Below are positions 1 to 7,069 of a stretch of DNA of 40,223 bases, piece after piece. The translations under genes and the position numbers were made by a program. The stretch lies in the NCBI GenBank assembly GCA_028689735.1, contig JAQVCP010000023.1:1-40223 (forward strand), given 5' to 3'. The stretch is from Hespellia sp. (GTDB lineage Bacteria > Bacillota > Clostridia > Lachnospirales > Lachnospiraceae). The notes under the pieces were generated by a model. That model made no database searches. It was given only the letters and a program-made list of their open reading frames with translations, and was not told where the DNA came from. The first letter of the stretch is position 1. Each line of letters begins with the position of its first letter.

Positions 1-2
1 TC

Positions 3-353
3 CTTACCGCCATGGAAATCACAAAAAATGTTGTGGAAGAGCCGGAAAAAAGGTGCAAAGAGCTATTGGATAGAGTAGGAATAGACAGCGAGACAGCAAA
101 ACGTAATGTCAGGAAAATCTCAGGTGGTGAGCAGCAGAGAATTGCCATTGCACGCGCTCTGGGGAAAGGTGCGGACATTATACTGGCCGATGAACCGACT
201 GGAAATCTGGATGAAGAGACAGTAGCAGAAATAATGGAATTGTTTTTAAGAATTGCACATGAGGATGATAAGTGCGTCATATTGGTTACGCATTCGAAAC
301 AATTAGCAAGCAGAGCGGATGTTGTGATTCATATAAGAAAGAATTCAGTATAA
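3..353 (+). CDS. ABC transporter ATP-binding protein, C-terminal part (5' end outside window)
   Basis: This is the C-terminal half of an ABC-type ATPase that would energise a membrane transporter from the cytoplasmic side. The frame is open to the left edge (Leu-Thr-Ala before the first Met at 12), so the Walker A half lies outside the window and the ATG at 12 is probably internal. Visible motifs are the signature SGGEQQRIAIARAL, Walker B IILADEPTGNLD and the H-loop LVTHS. The EPTGNLD form is typical of the MacB/LolD/FtsE-like and peptide or antibiotic exporter subfamily. It ends shortly after the H-loop, which is normal for that compact type. No permease gene follows on this strand, so the partner would have to lie upstream or elsewhere. 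The substrate cannot be assigned. Confidence 0.9.
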   Translation, partial: LTAMEITKNVVEEPEKRCKELLDRVGIDSETAKRNVRKISGGEQQRIAIARALGKGADIILADEPTGNLDEETVAEIMELFLRIAHEDDKCVILVTHSKQLASRADVVIHIRKNSV

Positions 354-377
354 ATGGATATATATAGGGTAAGCAAT

Positions 378-415
378 CCCCCCGCTTTAAGTACAAAAGA
401 GTACGAAGCGAGGGG
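378..415. terminator. Hairpin between convergent genes, possible bidirectional terminator
   Basis: An imperfect stem pairs CCCCGCTT on the left with AAGCGAGGGG on the right (one bulged A), with an inner AGTAC/GTAC pairing. It lies between the stop of the ABC ATPase (353) and the stop of the leftward gene that ends at 423, where a shared terminator is expected. The flanking T-tracts are weak on both strands. Confidence 0.5.
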
Positions 416-422
416 ATAAACT

Positions 423-1043
423 TTATTTGTTAAGTTCGTGTTTCAGTGTATCAAAATTTCCGGCTATCTTTGCACGGATTTCTTCGTATTTGGCCTTACT
501 TTTATCGGCTTTTTCCTGCCGAAGTGCAGCCCTGGCCTGCTTTTCCATTTCCTTTTGCGTTTTTTTAGCTGCGTCAAGCTCTGTCTGGATTTCAGCTGCA
601 TCATACCGGGTAATTGCAGCATTGTATTTTTCGAACTTACTGTCTATTGCGGCGTTGCCTTCCTCTTGGGCAAGGGCGAGAATCGCCACGGTTCCATCGG
701 TCAGATCTGCGGAAACCTTTTCCAGCATGGAGCCGTTTTTTGCGATATCGCCCGAATCAGCAACGGCACCTGCAAGGCTGCCAATGCCTGCCCCCAACAA
801 AACGCCAAGGGGACCTCCGAGAATACCTACAAAGCTGCCGATTAGTCCGCCCGTCATAGTGTCATCTGTGGACTCAATTCCGGTGTCAAAAGATTCGCAA
901 GTGGTAAGTTCATTTCTTTCTCTCTTCACAAGAACAGCCTGCGATACGAGAAAACTCGTGCCGCTCAAATCGCGTTTGAGTTCTGAAAAAGCCTGATAAG
1001 CCTCGCTTTCAACCGAGAATGTTGCCATAATAATATTTTCCAT
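423..1043 (-). CDS. Glycine-zipper membrane/stress-type protein (DUF1269-like)
   Basis: This 206-residue protein has an N-terminal region resembling the DUF1269/general-stress ferredoxin-like fold (ATFSVESEAYQAFSELK). A hydrophobic Gly-rich stretch follows at about residues 64-96, with repeated GxxxG and GG spacing (GGLIGSFVGILGG, LGAGIGSLAGA), and then a long charged Ala/Lys/Glu helix at about 135-206, probably coiled coil. Glycine zippers of this kind insert into membranes or oligomerise. The start at 1043 is preceded by AAAGGAAA; the in-frame ATG at 1028 is also usable. It lies 39 bases downstream of the repeat protein gene at 1083-1661, so the two are probably co-transcribed. The molecular role is unknown, and the family assignment is by general resemblance only. 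Confidence 0.75.
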   Translation of the reverse strand: MENIIMATFSVESEAYQAFSELKRDLSGTSFLVSQAVLVKRERNELTTCESFDTGIESTDDTMTGGLIGSFVGILGGPLGVLLGAGIGSLAGAVADSGDIAKNGSMLEKVSADLTDGTVAILALAQEEGNAAIDSKFEKYNAAITRYDAAEIQTELDAAKKTQKEMEKQARAALRQEKADKSKAKYEEIRAKIAGNFDTLKHELNK

Positions 1044-1082
1044 GATGGTTTTCCTTTCTGTGTTTTTATTGTCGTTTTCTGA

Positions 1083-1661
1083 CTACTGCTTTTTTCCACG
1101 CTTCAAAGCGGCTTCGACTTTAACCTTGCGCTCGTTAAGCCGCTGTTTCATTGCTTCTGTGGCATTCACTTTTCTTTCCTTGTTCGCTGCTTTTTTTATT
1201 TCTTTCATTTTCGTGCGGTATTCCCTGTCAGCAGCTTTGGCTGCCTCTTCCAGTTCAGTACATATGGCTGCAGCAGCCGTGTCCACCGCCACTTCTGTAA
1301 AAGCAGCCTCCATGACTGTGGAAATAACCGTGTCGACAATTTCCGTAATGACCGCCTCAACCTCCGGCCCCTGAATAGCTTCATTGATAACGCCCTGCTG
1401 CAAATTGCCGCACAAAATTGTATCGGGAATGTCGTTGCCATCGGTATCGATGAATACCGTGTCAAAATAGCCATCACCAATCGTATCAATGGCAATGGTA
1501 TCTGCATTGCCATCGCCAGTCACATCAAGAATGGCAATGTCAGCCACCTTGTCACCGGTGATGTCAAACAGGATTGTGTCCTTCTCTGCGGTCCTAACGA
1601 GTGACGATTTGAGGTCGCGATCCTTGCGTACAGCTTTTTTTATTTCCTTCATAGAATACAT
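1083..1661 (-). CDS. Protein with four 13-residue DxTGDGxxDT-like repeats and a charged helical tail
   Basis: This 192-residue protein has no signal peptide or membrane segment. Residues 33-83 hold four repeats with an exact 13-residue period, beginning at Asp33, Asp46, Asp59 and Asp72 (DITGDKVADIAIL, DVTGDGNADTIAI, DTIGDGYFDTVFI, DTDGNDIPDTIL). The Asp/Gly spacing resembles EF-hand, dockerin or thrombospondin type-3 calcium loops, so metal binding is possible but unproven. An acidic, Ala-rich segment (about 95-140) and a strongly basic helical tail (about 145-192) follow. The ATG at 1661 has a good AGGAGGT site 8-9 bases upstream. The gene is the first of a two-gene leftward operon with the glycine-zipper gene, downstream of a TetR-family regulator. 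I do not recognise the family. Confidence 0.8.
   Translation of the reverse strand: MYSMKEIKKAVRKDRDLKSSLVRTAEKDTILFDITGDKVADIAILDVTGDGNADTIAIDTIGDGYFDTVFIDTDGNDIPDTILCGNLQQGVINEAIQGPEVEAVITEIVDTVISTVMEAAFTEVAVDTAAAAICTELEEAAKAADREYRTKMKEIKKAANKERKVNATEAMKQRLNERKVKVEAALKRGKKQ
1413..1565 (-). repeat. Four tandem 13-codon repeats inside the CDS at 1083-1661
   Basis: Four consecutive 39-base units encode D-x-[TID]-G-[DN]-x-x-x-D-[TI]-x-x-[IL]. The protein period is exactly 13 residues, while the DNA units have diverged. This argues for selection on the protein rather than recent slippage. Confidence 0.8.
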
Positions 1662-1759
1662 TGTAGTCTACCTCCTGTTATAGTTATATTTGATAATCTT
1701 CTTGAATCCGAATTGTCGGTGTTGCACATCCTCGCTGTCTTAACTTGACTGAAGTATAG

Positions 1760-1788
1760 TTTATAAAAAGACAAAAAAATACGGACAA
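1760..1788 (-). promoter_or_regulatory. Candidate sigma-A promoter of the 1661-423 operon
   Basis: Read leftward, TTGTCC (plus coordinates 1783-1788) and TATAAA (1760-1765) are separated by exactly 17 bases. The -35 element lies inside the left arm of the 18-bp inverted repeat at 1773-1843, so anything that binds or folds that repeat could influence this promoter. Confidence 0.45.
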
Positions 1789-1843
1789 ATAAAGTAGAGT
1801 GTGGAAATCTGTAACACTTGGCTTCATTTGTCCGTATTTTTTT
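1773..1843. terminator. Perfect 18-bp inverted repeat, terminator of the TetR gene and/or operator
   Basis: The left arm AAAAAAATACGGACAAAT (1773-1790) is perfectly complementary to ATTTGTCCGTATTTTTTT (1826-1843). The 35-base spacer contains an inner AGTGT/ACACT pairing. Read leftward, the structure ends in a T-run immediately after the TetR stop codon, as in an intrinsic terminator. The arms also centre on TACGGACA/TGTCCGTA, and the left arm covers the -35 of the next operon, so it could equally be a regulator binding site. The sequence does not separate the two readings. Confidence 0.65.
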
Positions 1844-2408
1844 ATTCCTTTTTCAATTTAGCCGCATTCGCAAGAGCAAGTTCGGTAGTTCCCTGCATAA
1901 CGGCTGTGGCTCTATCAATCATTGCATTCGGGTCGTCTTTCATTCCGTCACGAACCCATCTGACCAGAAATCCGGCCAATGCAGACGCAGACAGGCTTGC
2001 AATGAGATTGAGGTCAGAATCTTCAACCTCCACATTTCCCAGCTTTGCACGTATGGAGATTGGTATGGACTGCATACCAATCTCATATGCAGTCTGTTCC
2101 AGCTTGGTATCATCAATCGAACGGTAAATATGTAATACTGCAGTTTTATTTTTCAGCAGCTCATTTGCAAGTGCTTTATGTGCCTCTGGCCATTCCACAT
2201 CTGTGGGAAATGTTTCTTTGATGCGCTCAAGGTCGGCTTTGAACAAGTCATCGATAAGTGCATAAATATCTTGATAATAGTAATAGAAGGTCTTTCTGTT
2301 AATGCCGCAATCATCAACAATATCTTTTACTGTGATTTGGCTCAGAGGTCTATCATTCAAAAGCTTCATGAAGGAGGTGCAGATTGCCTGCTTTGTGAAC
2401 TTGGTCAT
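1842..2408 (-). CDS. TetR/AcrR-family transcriptional regulator
   Basis: This 188-residue regulator has an N-terminal TetR-type DNA-binding domain at about residues 5-55, with helix-turn-helix ITVKDIVDDCGINRKTFYYY followed by the usual Tyr-rich helix and DLF. The C-terminal half (about 75-188) is the ligand and dimer part and resembles the DhaS-like group. The ATG at 2408 has AGGGAGA 9 bases upstream. A TATAAT-like -10 (plus 2443-2448) lies in a small palindrome GATATTATATC (2440-2450), possibly an autoregulatory site. The gene is co-oriented with and directly upstream of the stress/repeat-protein operon, which is its most likely target. It could instead control the phospholipid operon that ends 107 bases upstream. 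Confidence 0.9.
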   Translation of the reverse strand: MTKFTKQAICTSFMKLLNDRPLSQITVKDIVDDCGINRKTFYYYYQDIYALIDDLFKADLERIKETFPTDVEWPEAHKALANELLKNKTAVLHIYRSIDDTKLEQTAYEIGMQSIPISIRAKLGNVEVEDSDLNLIASLSASALAGFLVRWVRDGMKDDPNAMIDRATAVMQGTTELALANAAKLKKE

Positions 2409-2515
2409 AGCGAATTCTCCCTTAGTATATTATTTCAAGGATATTATATCAAAAACTTCGCATTGGGAGAATAAAAGATCTTCTCAGAATGTGAAGTCAG
2501 GTTACGGGAAAAGTG

Positions 2516-3388
2516 TCAGGTATTAAGCGTAACCGCAATCTGTTCCCCGTATTTGACATAGGTCTCGTATCCGGCCCTGGTATTCGCCAGAAGATCGGCA
2601 TCGATGGTCACTGCATCTTTTTGAAGCAGCAGAACGATAGTGGACCCACCAAATTCGAACCGCCCCTTTTCTGCCCCCCTTGTTACCGGGCAGGATGAAC
2701 TTTCATTATTTACAATTTTACCGACCATGAGGGCGCCAACCTCCATTGAAAGGATGGTGCCCATATTTTTTGTCTTGAGCAGACAAAATTCACGGGTATT
2801 CATTTTATAGATTGGCATCACATCATTTGCAATTGGATTTACAGTATGAAAGATTCCGGGAATCCGGTGTTGTTTTGATTTGAGTCCGTCTGCTACGTAG
2901 CAGTAGCGGTGATAATCATCGACCGTCAGACGGATTACCGTGGCATAGCCATCGGCATATTTGGCGGCAAGCCGGCGGCTGCCAATGAGCTGCGAAACGG
3001 TGTAGACCGTATCCTTGATGCAGAGCGAACAATGATTGTGGATGGGATATACGCTGAGTTTTCCGTCACATGGGCTGATCAGAATATCCTCCGATCCGGC
3101 GATTGGACGATACTGTGGTCTGATTCTTCTCGTAAAAAAATCATTGTAAGAGCTATAAATCTTTGGCTCGTAAAGGCGCAGATCAATCGCATTGTGGCGG
3201 ATAAAGCCAGAAATCAGTCCGGCGGAAAGACGTGTGTTCATAGCACTTCCGCCGATTTTGGAAAACAGAGGAGAGACGAGAGGTTTCAACAGCATGCGGC
3301 CCGGCGTATTCGTATAAAGCATACGAAGGAATCGATCCTGCGTCGAATCTTCCGTTGTAACAGTGCCATATCGGTCCATATATTTCAT
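2516..3388 (-). CDS. psd: Phosphatidylserine decarboxylase proenzyme
   Basis: This 290-residue enzyme decarboxylates phosphatidylserine to phosphatidylethanolamine at the membrane. Family marks are SPCDGK (Asp108), VDDYHRY (His160), IFHTVNPIA (His181) and the self-cleavage site FEFGGST near residues 245-250. In the family, cleavage at the Gly-Ser bond turns Ser249 into the pyruvoyl cofactor. The site reads GGST rather than the common LGST, a variant that keeps the required Gly-Ser. The ATG at 3388 follows AAAGGAG. It is the last gene of the leftward lipid operon, 15 bases after pssA, so substrate production and use are encoded together. Confidence 0.95.
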   Translation of the reverse strand: MKYMDRYGTVTTEDSTQDRFLRMLYTNTPGRMLLKPLVSPLFSKIGGSAMNTRLSAGLISGFIRHNAIDLRLYEPKIYSSYNDFFTRRIRPQYRPIAGSEDILISPCDGKLSVYPIHNHCSLCIKDTVYTVSQLIGSRRLAAKYADGYATVIRLTVDDYHRYCYVADGLKSKQHRIPGIFHTVNPIANDVMPIYKMNTREFCLLKTKNMGTILSMEVGALMVGKIVNNESSSCPVTRGAEKGRFEFGGSTIVLLLQKDAVTIDADLLANTRAGYETYVKYGEQIAVTLNT

Positions 3389-3403
3389 AGAAGCTCCTTT
3401 CTA

Positions 3404-4039
3404 TTAGCAGAGGTGCAGCAATTTTAACACTGCAAGTCCGACAATGATGACCATGATGGCCAAAACAGCGTTCGTGGGTTTTTTCAAGCGAAAATTCGTG
3501 ACGTACAGAACGGCGATGGACAGCATTACGATCTGCAGTACAAAGATAAAATTCAGACGGAGGAGCGGATGCAGTATCATGACAAGCGGAAGTGCGATGG
3601 CGCTTGAAGTGATTGGAAGACCGTGATACACACTGCATTCTCCCTCCGGACATTCCTCCGGGTTTTCGGTCATCACATTATAAAATGCTAAACGAATCAG
3701 ACCTGTAAGTACGAAAATCATCAAAATGATGATGCCGGTAGGACGATTCATTCCCATCTGAAAACAGATAATTGCCGGAGCAATTCCGAAACAGACCATA
3801 TCGCAAAGTGAATCAATTTGAACACCAAAACGCTGTTCATCAATCGTACGGTTCTTTTTGGTACGTGCAATCTTGCCGTCGAACATATCGCAGAGACCGG
3901 AGAGTGCAAGTGCGGTTACCGATAGCTTCAGGTATCCGCAGATGGCCAAGAAAATTCCACCGACTGAAATGAGAAGACTGATATATGTAAGTATCACCGT
4001 ATAATCGTAAAATCCTAAAACTTGTTTTTCTTTTTGCAT
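3404..4039 (-). CDS. pssA: CDP-diacylglycerol--serine O-phosphatidyltransferase
   Basis: This 211-residue integral membrane enzyme makes phosphatidylserine from CDP-diacylglycerol and L-serine. The CDP-alcohol phosphotransferase signature is complete: DMFDGKIAR (Asp51, Asp54, Gly55, Ala58, Arg59), then Gly72, Asp76 and Asp80 in FGVQIDSLCD. The Arg-to-Gly spacing is 12 residues rather than the textbook 8, and the insert TKKNRTIDEQRF appears to be the clostridial PssA form. Several hydrophobic segments follow. The ATG at 4039 is preceded by GGAGGA and lies inside the last codons of the flippase gene (25-base overlap), indicating translational coupling. Its product feeds psd immediately downstream. 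Confidence 0.93.
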   Translation of the reverse strand: MQKEKQVLGFYDYTVILTYISLLISVGGIFLAICGYLKLSVTALALSGLCDMFDGKIARTKKNRTIDEQRFGVQIDSLCDMVCFGIAPAIICFQMGMNRPTGIIILMIFVLTGLIRLAFYNVMTENPEECPEGECSVYHGLPITSSAIALPLVMILHPLLRLNFIFVLQIVMLSIAVLYVTNFRLKKPTNAVLAIMVIIVGLAVLKLLHLC

Positions 4040-5064
4040 ATCTTATTTTTTCCTCCAATTGTAAAATTTGCCAGAACAGTCAGAGCTGCGCTCAAAATCA
4101 GTTCTGTATAATAACTAAGTCCTCTGCTTAAAATCATACCGGGCAGCAGGAGCTTTGCTCCGAATACCGGGACGAAAATAGTTAAGAATAGGGTTTCGCT
4201 GATTCCCATTCCGCCGGGCAGAGGCAGCATATCAACAGAGATGGAAATCACAGCCTGCAGCAGGACGATGACTGCGACAGAGTATTCTTTTAATCCGAAG
4301 GCACGGTAGACAAAATAAGTGGATAAAAACAATGCGAATCTCTGTGCAAATGTAATAGCAAGCACATTGATGATTACTTGTTTATGATCCTTCAGATAAA
4401 CTGCAGTATCCTGATATTCCGTCATTGCGGCATCCAGCCGCTGATGACGGCTCTCTTTCTTTTTCATAAGATGCAGCTTCTCGAGCAGCCAGAGCCCGCG
4501 GGTCAAAATGTCTTTTGCAAGAGTCGTGTGAAAGACCAGTACAAACATAGCTATGACGCACAGTACATTTAAGAGAATCCCCAGATGAAAGACAGGGAGA
4601 ATACCTGTTAAATACTGCTTTATAAATCCATTTCCGAAAATGAGAATCGCAAGCCCGATGATCACGAGAACAGCTTTATAAGTAATCGTGACAACCATCA
4701 ATACGAGCGTTGAGACCGGAATGGGAATCTCTTCCTTCTTCATATAATAAATCTGAGCAGGCTGTCCGCCGGATGCGGAAGGCGTAATGCAGCTAAAGAA
4801 AAAGCCGATGGATGAAAATAAAAAGCAGGTCCATTTCCGCAGATGAATGTTCAGCGTGTGCATCATATAAAAGATAATGATGGATTCGCCCCAGATAAAA
4901 AACACCACACACGCAACCGCCGGTAACAGATAGAGCGGGTTGACAGTGCTGATAATATGCAGGATTTTGCCGAGATCTTCGCCGTGGAAGATACCGTAGA
5001 TTGTTCCGGCAAAGACAACAAGCAGGAACAATACCTGTAACAATAATTTTTTCTTATTTTCCAT
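4015..5064 (-). CDS. Lysylphosphatidylglycerol synthase TM-region / YbhN-type flippase-like membrane protein
   Basis: This 349-residue polytopic membrane protein has about eight hydrophobic segments and resembles the flippase-like TM domain of MprF (UPF0104/YbhN). Recognisable features are the conserved SASGGQPAQ segment after the third hydrophobic stretch and the late LPLPGGMGISE motif. It lacks the cytosolic aminoacyl-transferase domain of full MprF, so it would move or arrange lipids rather than aminoacylate them. I chose the ATG at 5064 (MENKKKLL). A longer frame reading back to 5202 only overlaps the PAP2 gene and has no ribosome site. It overlaps the PAP2 gene by 11 bases upstream and pssA by 25 downstream. 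The lipid moved is unknown. Confidence 0.85.
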   Translation of the reverse strand: MENKKKLLLQVLFLLVVFAGTIYGIFHGEDLGKILHIISTVNPLYLLPAVACVVFFIWGESIIIFYMMHTLNIHLRKWTCFLFSSIGFFFSCITPSASGGQPAQIYYMKKEEIPIPVSTLVLMVVTITYKAVLVIIGLAILIFGNGFIKQYLTGILPVFHLGILLNVLCVIAMFVLVFHTTLAKDILTRGLWLLEKLHLMKKKESRHQRLDAAMTEYQDTAVYLKDHKQVIINVLAITFAQRFALFLSTYFVYRAFGLKEYSVAVIVLLQAVISISVDMLPLPGGMGISETLFLTIFVPVFGAKLLLPGMILSRGLSYYTELILSAALTVLANFTIGGKNKICKKKNKF

Positions 5065-5743
5065 TTTTCTTTTGATCCATTCTGCCGCGTAGTAGACTGC
5101 GAACTTGTTTTTCAATCCATTCGGAAATGTGCAGGTAAACCCGGTAGCCGTTTGTTCGCTGGCTGACAGCGTAAGTAATCTCTGCCGCAGCGATACCGGC
5201 AATCACATCAATGAGGACGTGCTGCTTGAGGCATACGGTCGAGATACAGACGGTGACGGCGAGCGCATAGGACACAGCCCGGTACCATTTGGGAATCCAA
5301 TCGCATTTGCGAAGACCGACACAACAATACCAACTGACCATACAGTGAATCGACGGAAACAGGTTGTTTGCCGCGTCCGCTGAGTATAAAAAACGAACCA
5401 ACTGAGTCCAGACATCATTTCCAATCAGATCGGGCCTTGTATTTGTTGTTGGAAATAAAAGAAAGCAGACCAGACAAATGATTCGCCCGTAAAAATCAGC
5501 AGTAAAAAAACGAAAGCATACTTCCTTGTCACTGCATGCAATCAGGATGTAATTCAAAATCCAGAATAGATAACAGCCGAGATAGACTATAATAAACTGC
5601 GGAATAAAGGGGATTTGCGCATCGAGCAGGGAATCCAGATTGTGGTGGTGTGCGCCGCTCATGAGAAGTCGTGATCCAAAATAGACACAGTTATTAACAA
5701 GAAGAGCAATTAATAATGGTGGAAGTTTTAGTTTGTCTCGCAT
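5054..5743 (-). CDS. PAP2-superfamily phosphatase-like membrane protein
   Basis: This protein of about 229 residues, with around six membrane segments, carries PAP2 signatures NLFPSIHCMVSW (the PSxH block) and STVCLKQHVLIDVIAG (the SxxxxxxHxxxD block). These are the histidines used for phosphomonoester hydrolysis or head-group transfer at the outer membrane face. The first block (KxxxxxxRP) is not obvious apart from TTNTRPD. The ATG at 5743 follows GAAAGGA; an upstream TTG at 5758 would put that ribosome site inside the gene, so I rejected it. It is the first gene of the operon with flippase, pssA and psd, so phosphatidate, phosphatidylglycerophosphate or an inositol lipid are plausible substrates. 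Confidence 0.85.
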   Translation of the reverse strand: MRDKLKLPPLLIALLVNNCVYFGSRLLMSGAHHHNLDSLLDAQIPFIPQFIIVYLGCYLFWILNYILIACSDKEVCFRFFTADFYGRIICLVCFLLFPTTNTRPDLIGNDVWTQLVRFLYSADAANNLFPSIHCMVSWYCCVGLRKCDWIPKWYRAVSYALAVTVCISTVCLKQHVLIDVIAGIAAAEITYAVSQRTNGYRVYLHISEWIEKQVRSLLRGRMDQKKNGK

Positions 5744-5902
5744 GAAAAATCCTTTCAAATAGTGTTTTGTACTAGTATATCTTACACGATTTGCCGCAAA
5801 AAGGCTATAGACAGAGGCAGATTTTTAGAAGTAGCGCTAAAGCTGTTTATTGAAGCTCCAGGTTTTGTCCGCCCTGTGGCAGTCAATGAATCTAATAAAA
5901 AG

Positions 5903-5928
5903 CGCAGCTGGTATAAAAACCAACTGCG
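5903..5928 (-). terminator. Intrinsic terminator of the Cys-rich operon
   Basis: A stem pairs CGCAG-TGGT with ACCA-CTGCG around one C/A mismatch and a 6-base loop. Read leftward it is followed by CTTTTTATT. It starts seven bases after the stop of the gene at 5936-6229, exactly where a leftward terminator is needed. The opposite side has TTTCTT, so it may act in both directions. Confidence 0.75.
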
Positions 5929-5935
5929 TTTCTTA

Positions 5936-6229
5936 TCAGATTCGCATCCCAAAGCTTAATGCAAGCAGGCAGCGAAGGAGTGGCGGGATACATCTTCGCT
6001 TTGGGGGCTGTTGTTTTGTGTTTGCACAGATGCAGAGCGGAAAACTTACACAGAACATCTGAGTCACAATATAATTCCGATTCTGAGGAGTTATTGAGCG
6101 ATTGTTACATCCTTTTAATTGTGGACGGCCGACGCAGCGACAGTTCACGGAGCCTATTTTTGTTTCAGGACAGAGGTTGATGCATGTATCTGTCTGGATT
6201 TTGGCGGTGATGGTTCTTTGGCAGCCCAT
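5936..6229 (-). CDS. Small Cys-rich protein, probable short paralogue of the upstream gene
   Basis: This 97-residue protein has eleven cysteines (positions 3, 16, 20, 30, 32, 41, 60, 66, 68, 80, 87) and no signal peptide. It is a real gene: AAAGGAG lies nine bases before the ATG, the start is 15 bases after the upstream stop codon, and a terminator follows. Its layout mirrors the start of the neighbouring protein: a Cys-rich first 35 residues, then MFCVSFPLCICANT, which lines up with EICVQVPLTFEADA there. This suggests a shortened duplicate. Cys-rich proteins of this kind in spore formers are often coat or exosporium components. That role is inferred from composition and from the sigma-K-like promoter upstream. 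Domain family not recognised. Confidence 0.75.
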   Translation of the reverse strand: MGCQRTITAKIQTDTCINLCPETKIGSVNCRCVGRPQLKGCNNRSITPQNRNYIVTQMFCVSFPLCICANTKQQPPKRRCIPPLLRCLLALSFGMRI

Positions 6230-6244
6230 AGAGTTCAGCTCCTT

Positions 6245-6928
6245 TTATTCACAATGTTCCGGACATCCTTCGGCATTCCCTTCATTGAAGACAGCCAATG
6301 CGGACTGGTAATCAGGTGCGCCGGAAGTGCCTTCTGACGGAGAAGCTGCTAAAAAGTGATCTGCCTGTGAGATTGCCGTATTGGCATAGGAACAGTCAGC
6401 TCCGGCAAGAACATTTAGCTTGGCACCCAGCAGCTGCGCATATAAAACGCGGTATTGTGTGGCGTATACGGATGTGGTCGGAAGCGCCGAGTCCGGAATG
6501 CTGAATTCCAAAACATGAATTGCTTCGGCAACCGTGGTGACGGTATATCCGAGTCCGGCTGCACTATTTCCCAGAACAATGCTGCCGCCAGCTTCTAGCA
6601 GTAATGCTGCGAGTGTGCTCTCATGCGTCTTGTAATATCCGATTGTACGTGTGCAGGTGTCAGATTCATTACAGATTCCAGTGTCTGGGGTACCGCAGAC
6701 AATGCCTATCGGTGTTGCGGATGCATCCGCTTCAAATGTGAGAGGTACCTGCACGCAGATTTCCTGACGGACATGAAAGGAACAATCCGGGGAAATGGTT
6801 CCGCTGCATCGGCCAATGGCGGCTTCTTTGATACAATAGGTTCGGATTTCTCCAACGGTAACGACAGGTTTTATTGTAATTTCTGCATCAATGCAGACAT
6901 TATTATGAACAGTTGTAGGACAAGACAT
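6245..6928 (-). CDS. Cys-rich protein, possible spore-surface component
   Basis: This 227-residue protein has about eleven cysteines, most in the first 95 residues (for example 3, 12, 32, 41, 49, 58, 78, 86, 92), and a final GCPEHC. The first half repeats the pattern ITIKPVVTVGEI and ICVQVPLTF, seen in clostridial spore and surface proteins. The centre carries TCTRTIGYYKTHE, similar to the GYWKxH motif found in bacterial surface proteins. There is no signal peptide, as expected for coat proteins made in the mother cell. The ATG at 6928 follows AAGGAG at eight bases; an upstream TTG at 6958 lacks a ribosome site. It is the first gene of a two-gene leftward operon. Exact function unknown. Confidence 0.8.
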   Translation of the reverse strand: MSCPTTVHNNVCIDAEITIKPVVTVGEIRTYCIKEAAIGRCSGTISPDCSFHVRQEICVQVPLTFEADASATPIGIVCGTPDTGICNESDTCTRTIGYYKTHESTLAALLLEAGGSIVLGNSAAGLGYTVTTVAEAIHVLEFSIPDSALPTTSVYATQYRVLYAQLLGAKLNVLAGADCSYANTAISQADHFLAASPSEGTSGAPDYQSALAVFNEGNAEGCPEHCE

Positions 6929-6979
6929 AGAAAAAACTCCTTTTAATTTGTTTTTCAACGAATAAATCTGTTGATAGTA

Positions 6980-7007
6980 TAATATATGTGCAAAAGAAAA
7001 AATAAGT
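6980..7007 (-). promoter_or_regulatory. Candidate sigma-K-type promoter before the Cys-rich operon
   Basis: Read leftward, AC (plus 7006-7007) is followed after 17 bases by CATATATTA (plus 6980-6988), matching the Bacillus/Clostridium sigma-K consensus AC-N16/17-CATAnnnTA. Sigma-E recognises related -10 elements. The site is 50-60 bases before the start at 6928. The region is AT-rich, so a chance match is possible. Confidence 0.4.
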
Positions 7008-7069
7008 GTATAATAGAGGTATAATAAAATCGAAATATATTATGGACAAAGGAAAGGAGTGAAAGATAG

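Noticed and set aside
427-996. Long plus-strand open frame opposite the glycine-zipper gene
   Set aside because: It has a Ser/Ala/Phe-rich composition typical of an antisense shadow. The minus-strand frame has the ribosome site and sensible domains.
5064-5202. N-terminal extension of the flippase gene to 5202
   Set aside because: The extra 46 residues only overlap the PAP2 gene in another frame and are polar and unlike the family; ATG 5064 fits the family start.
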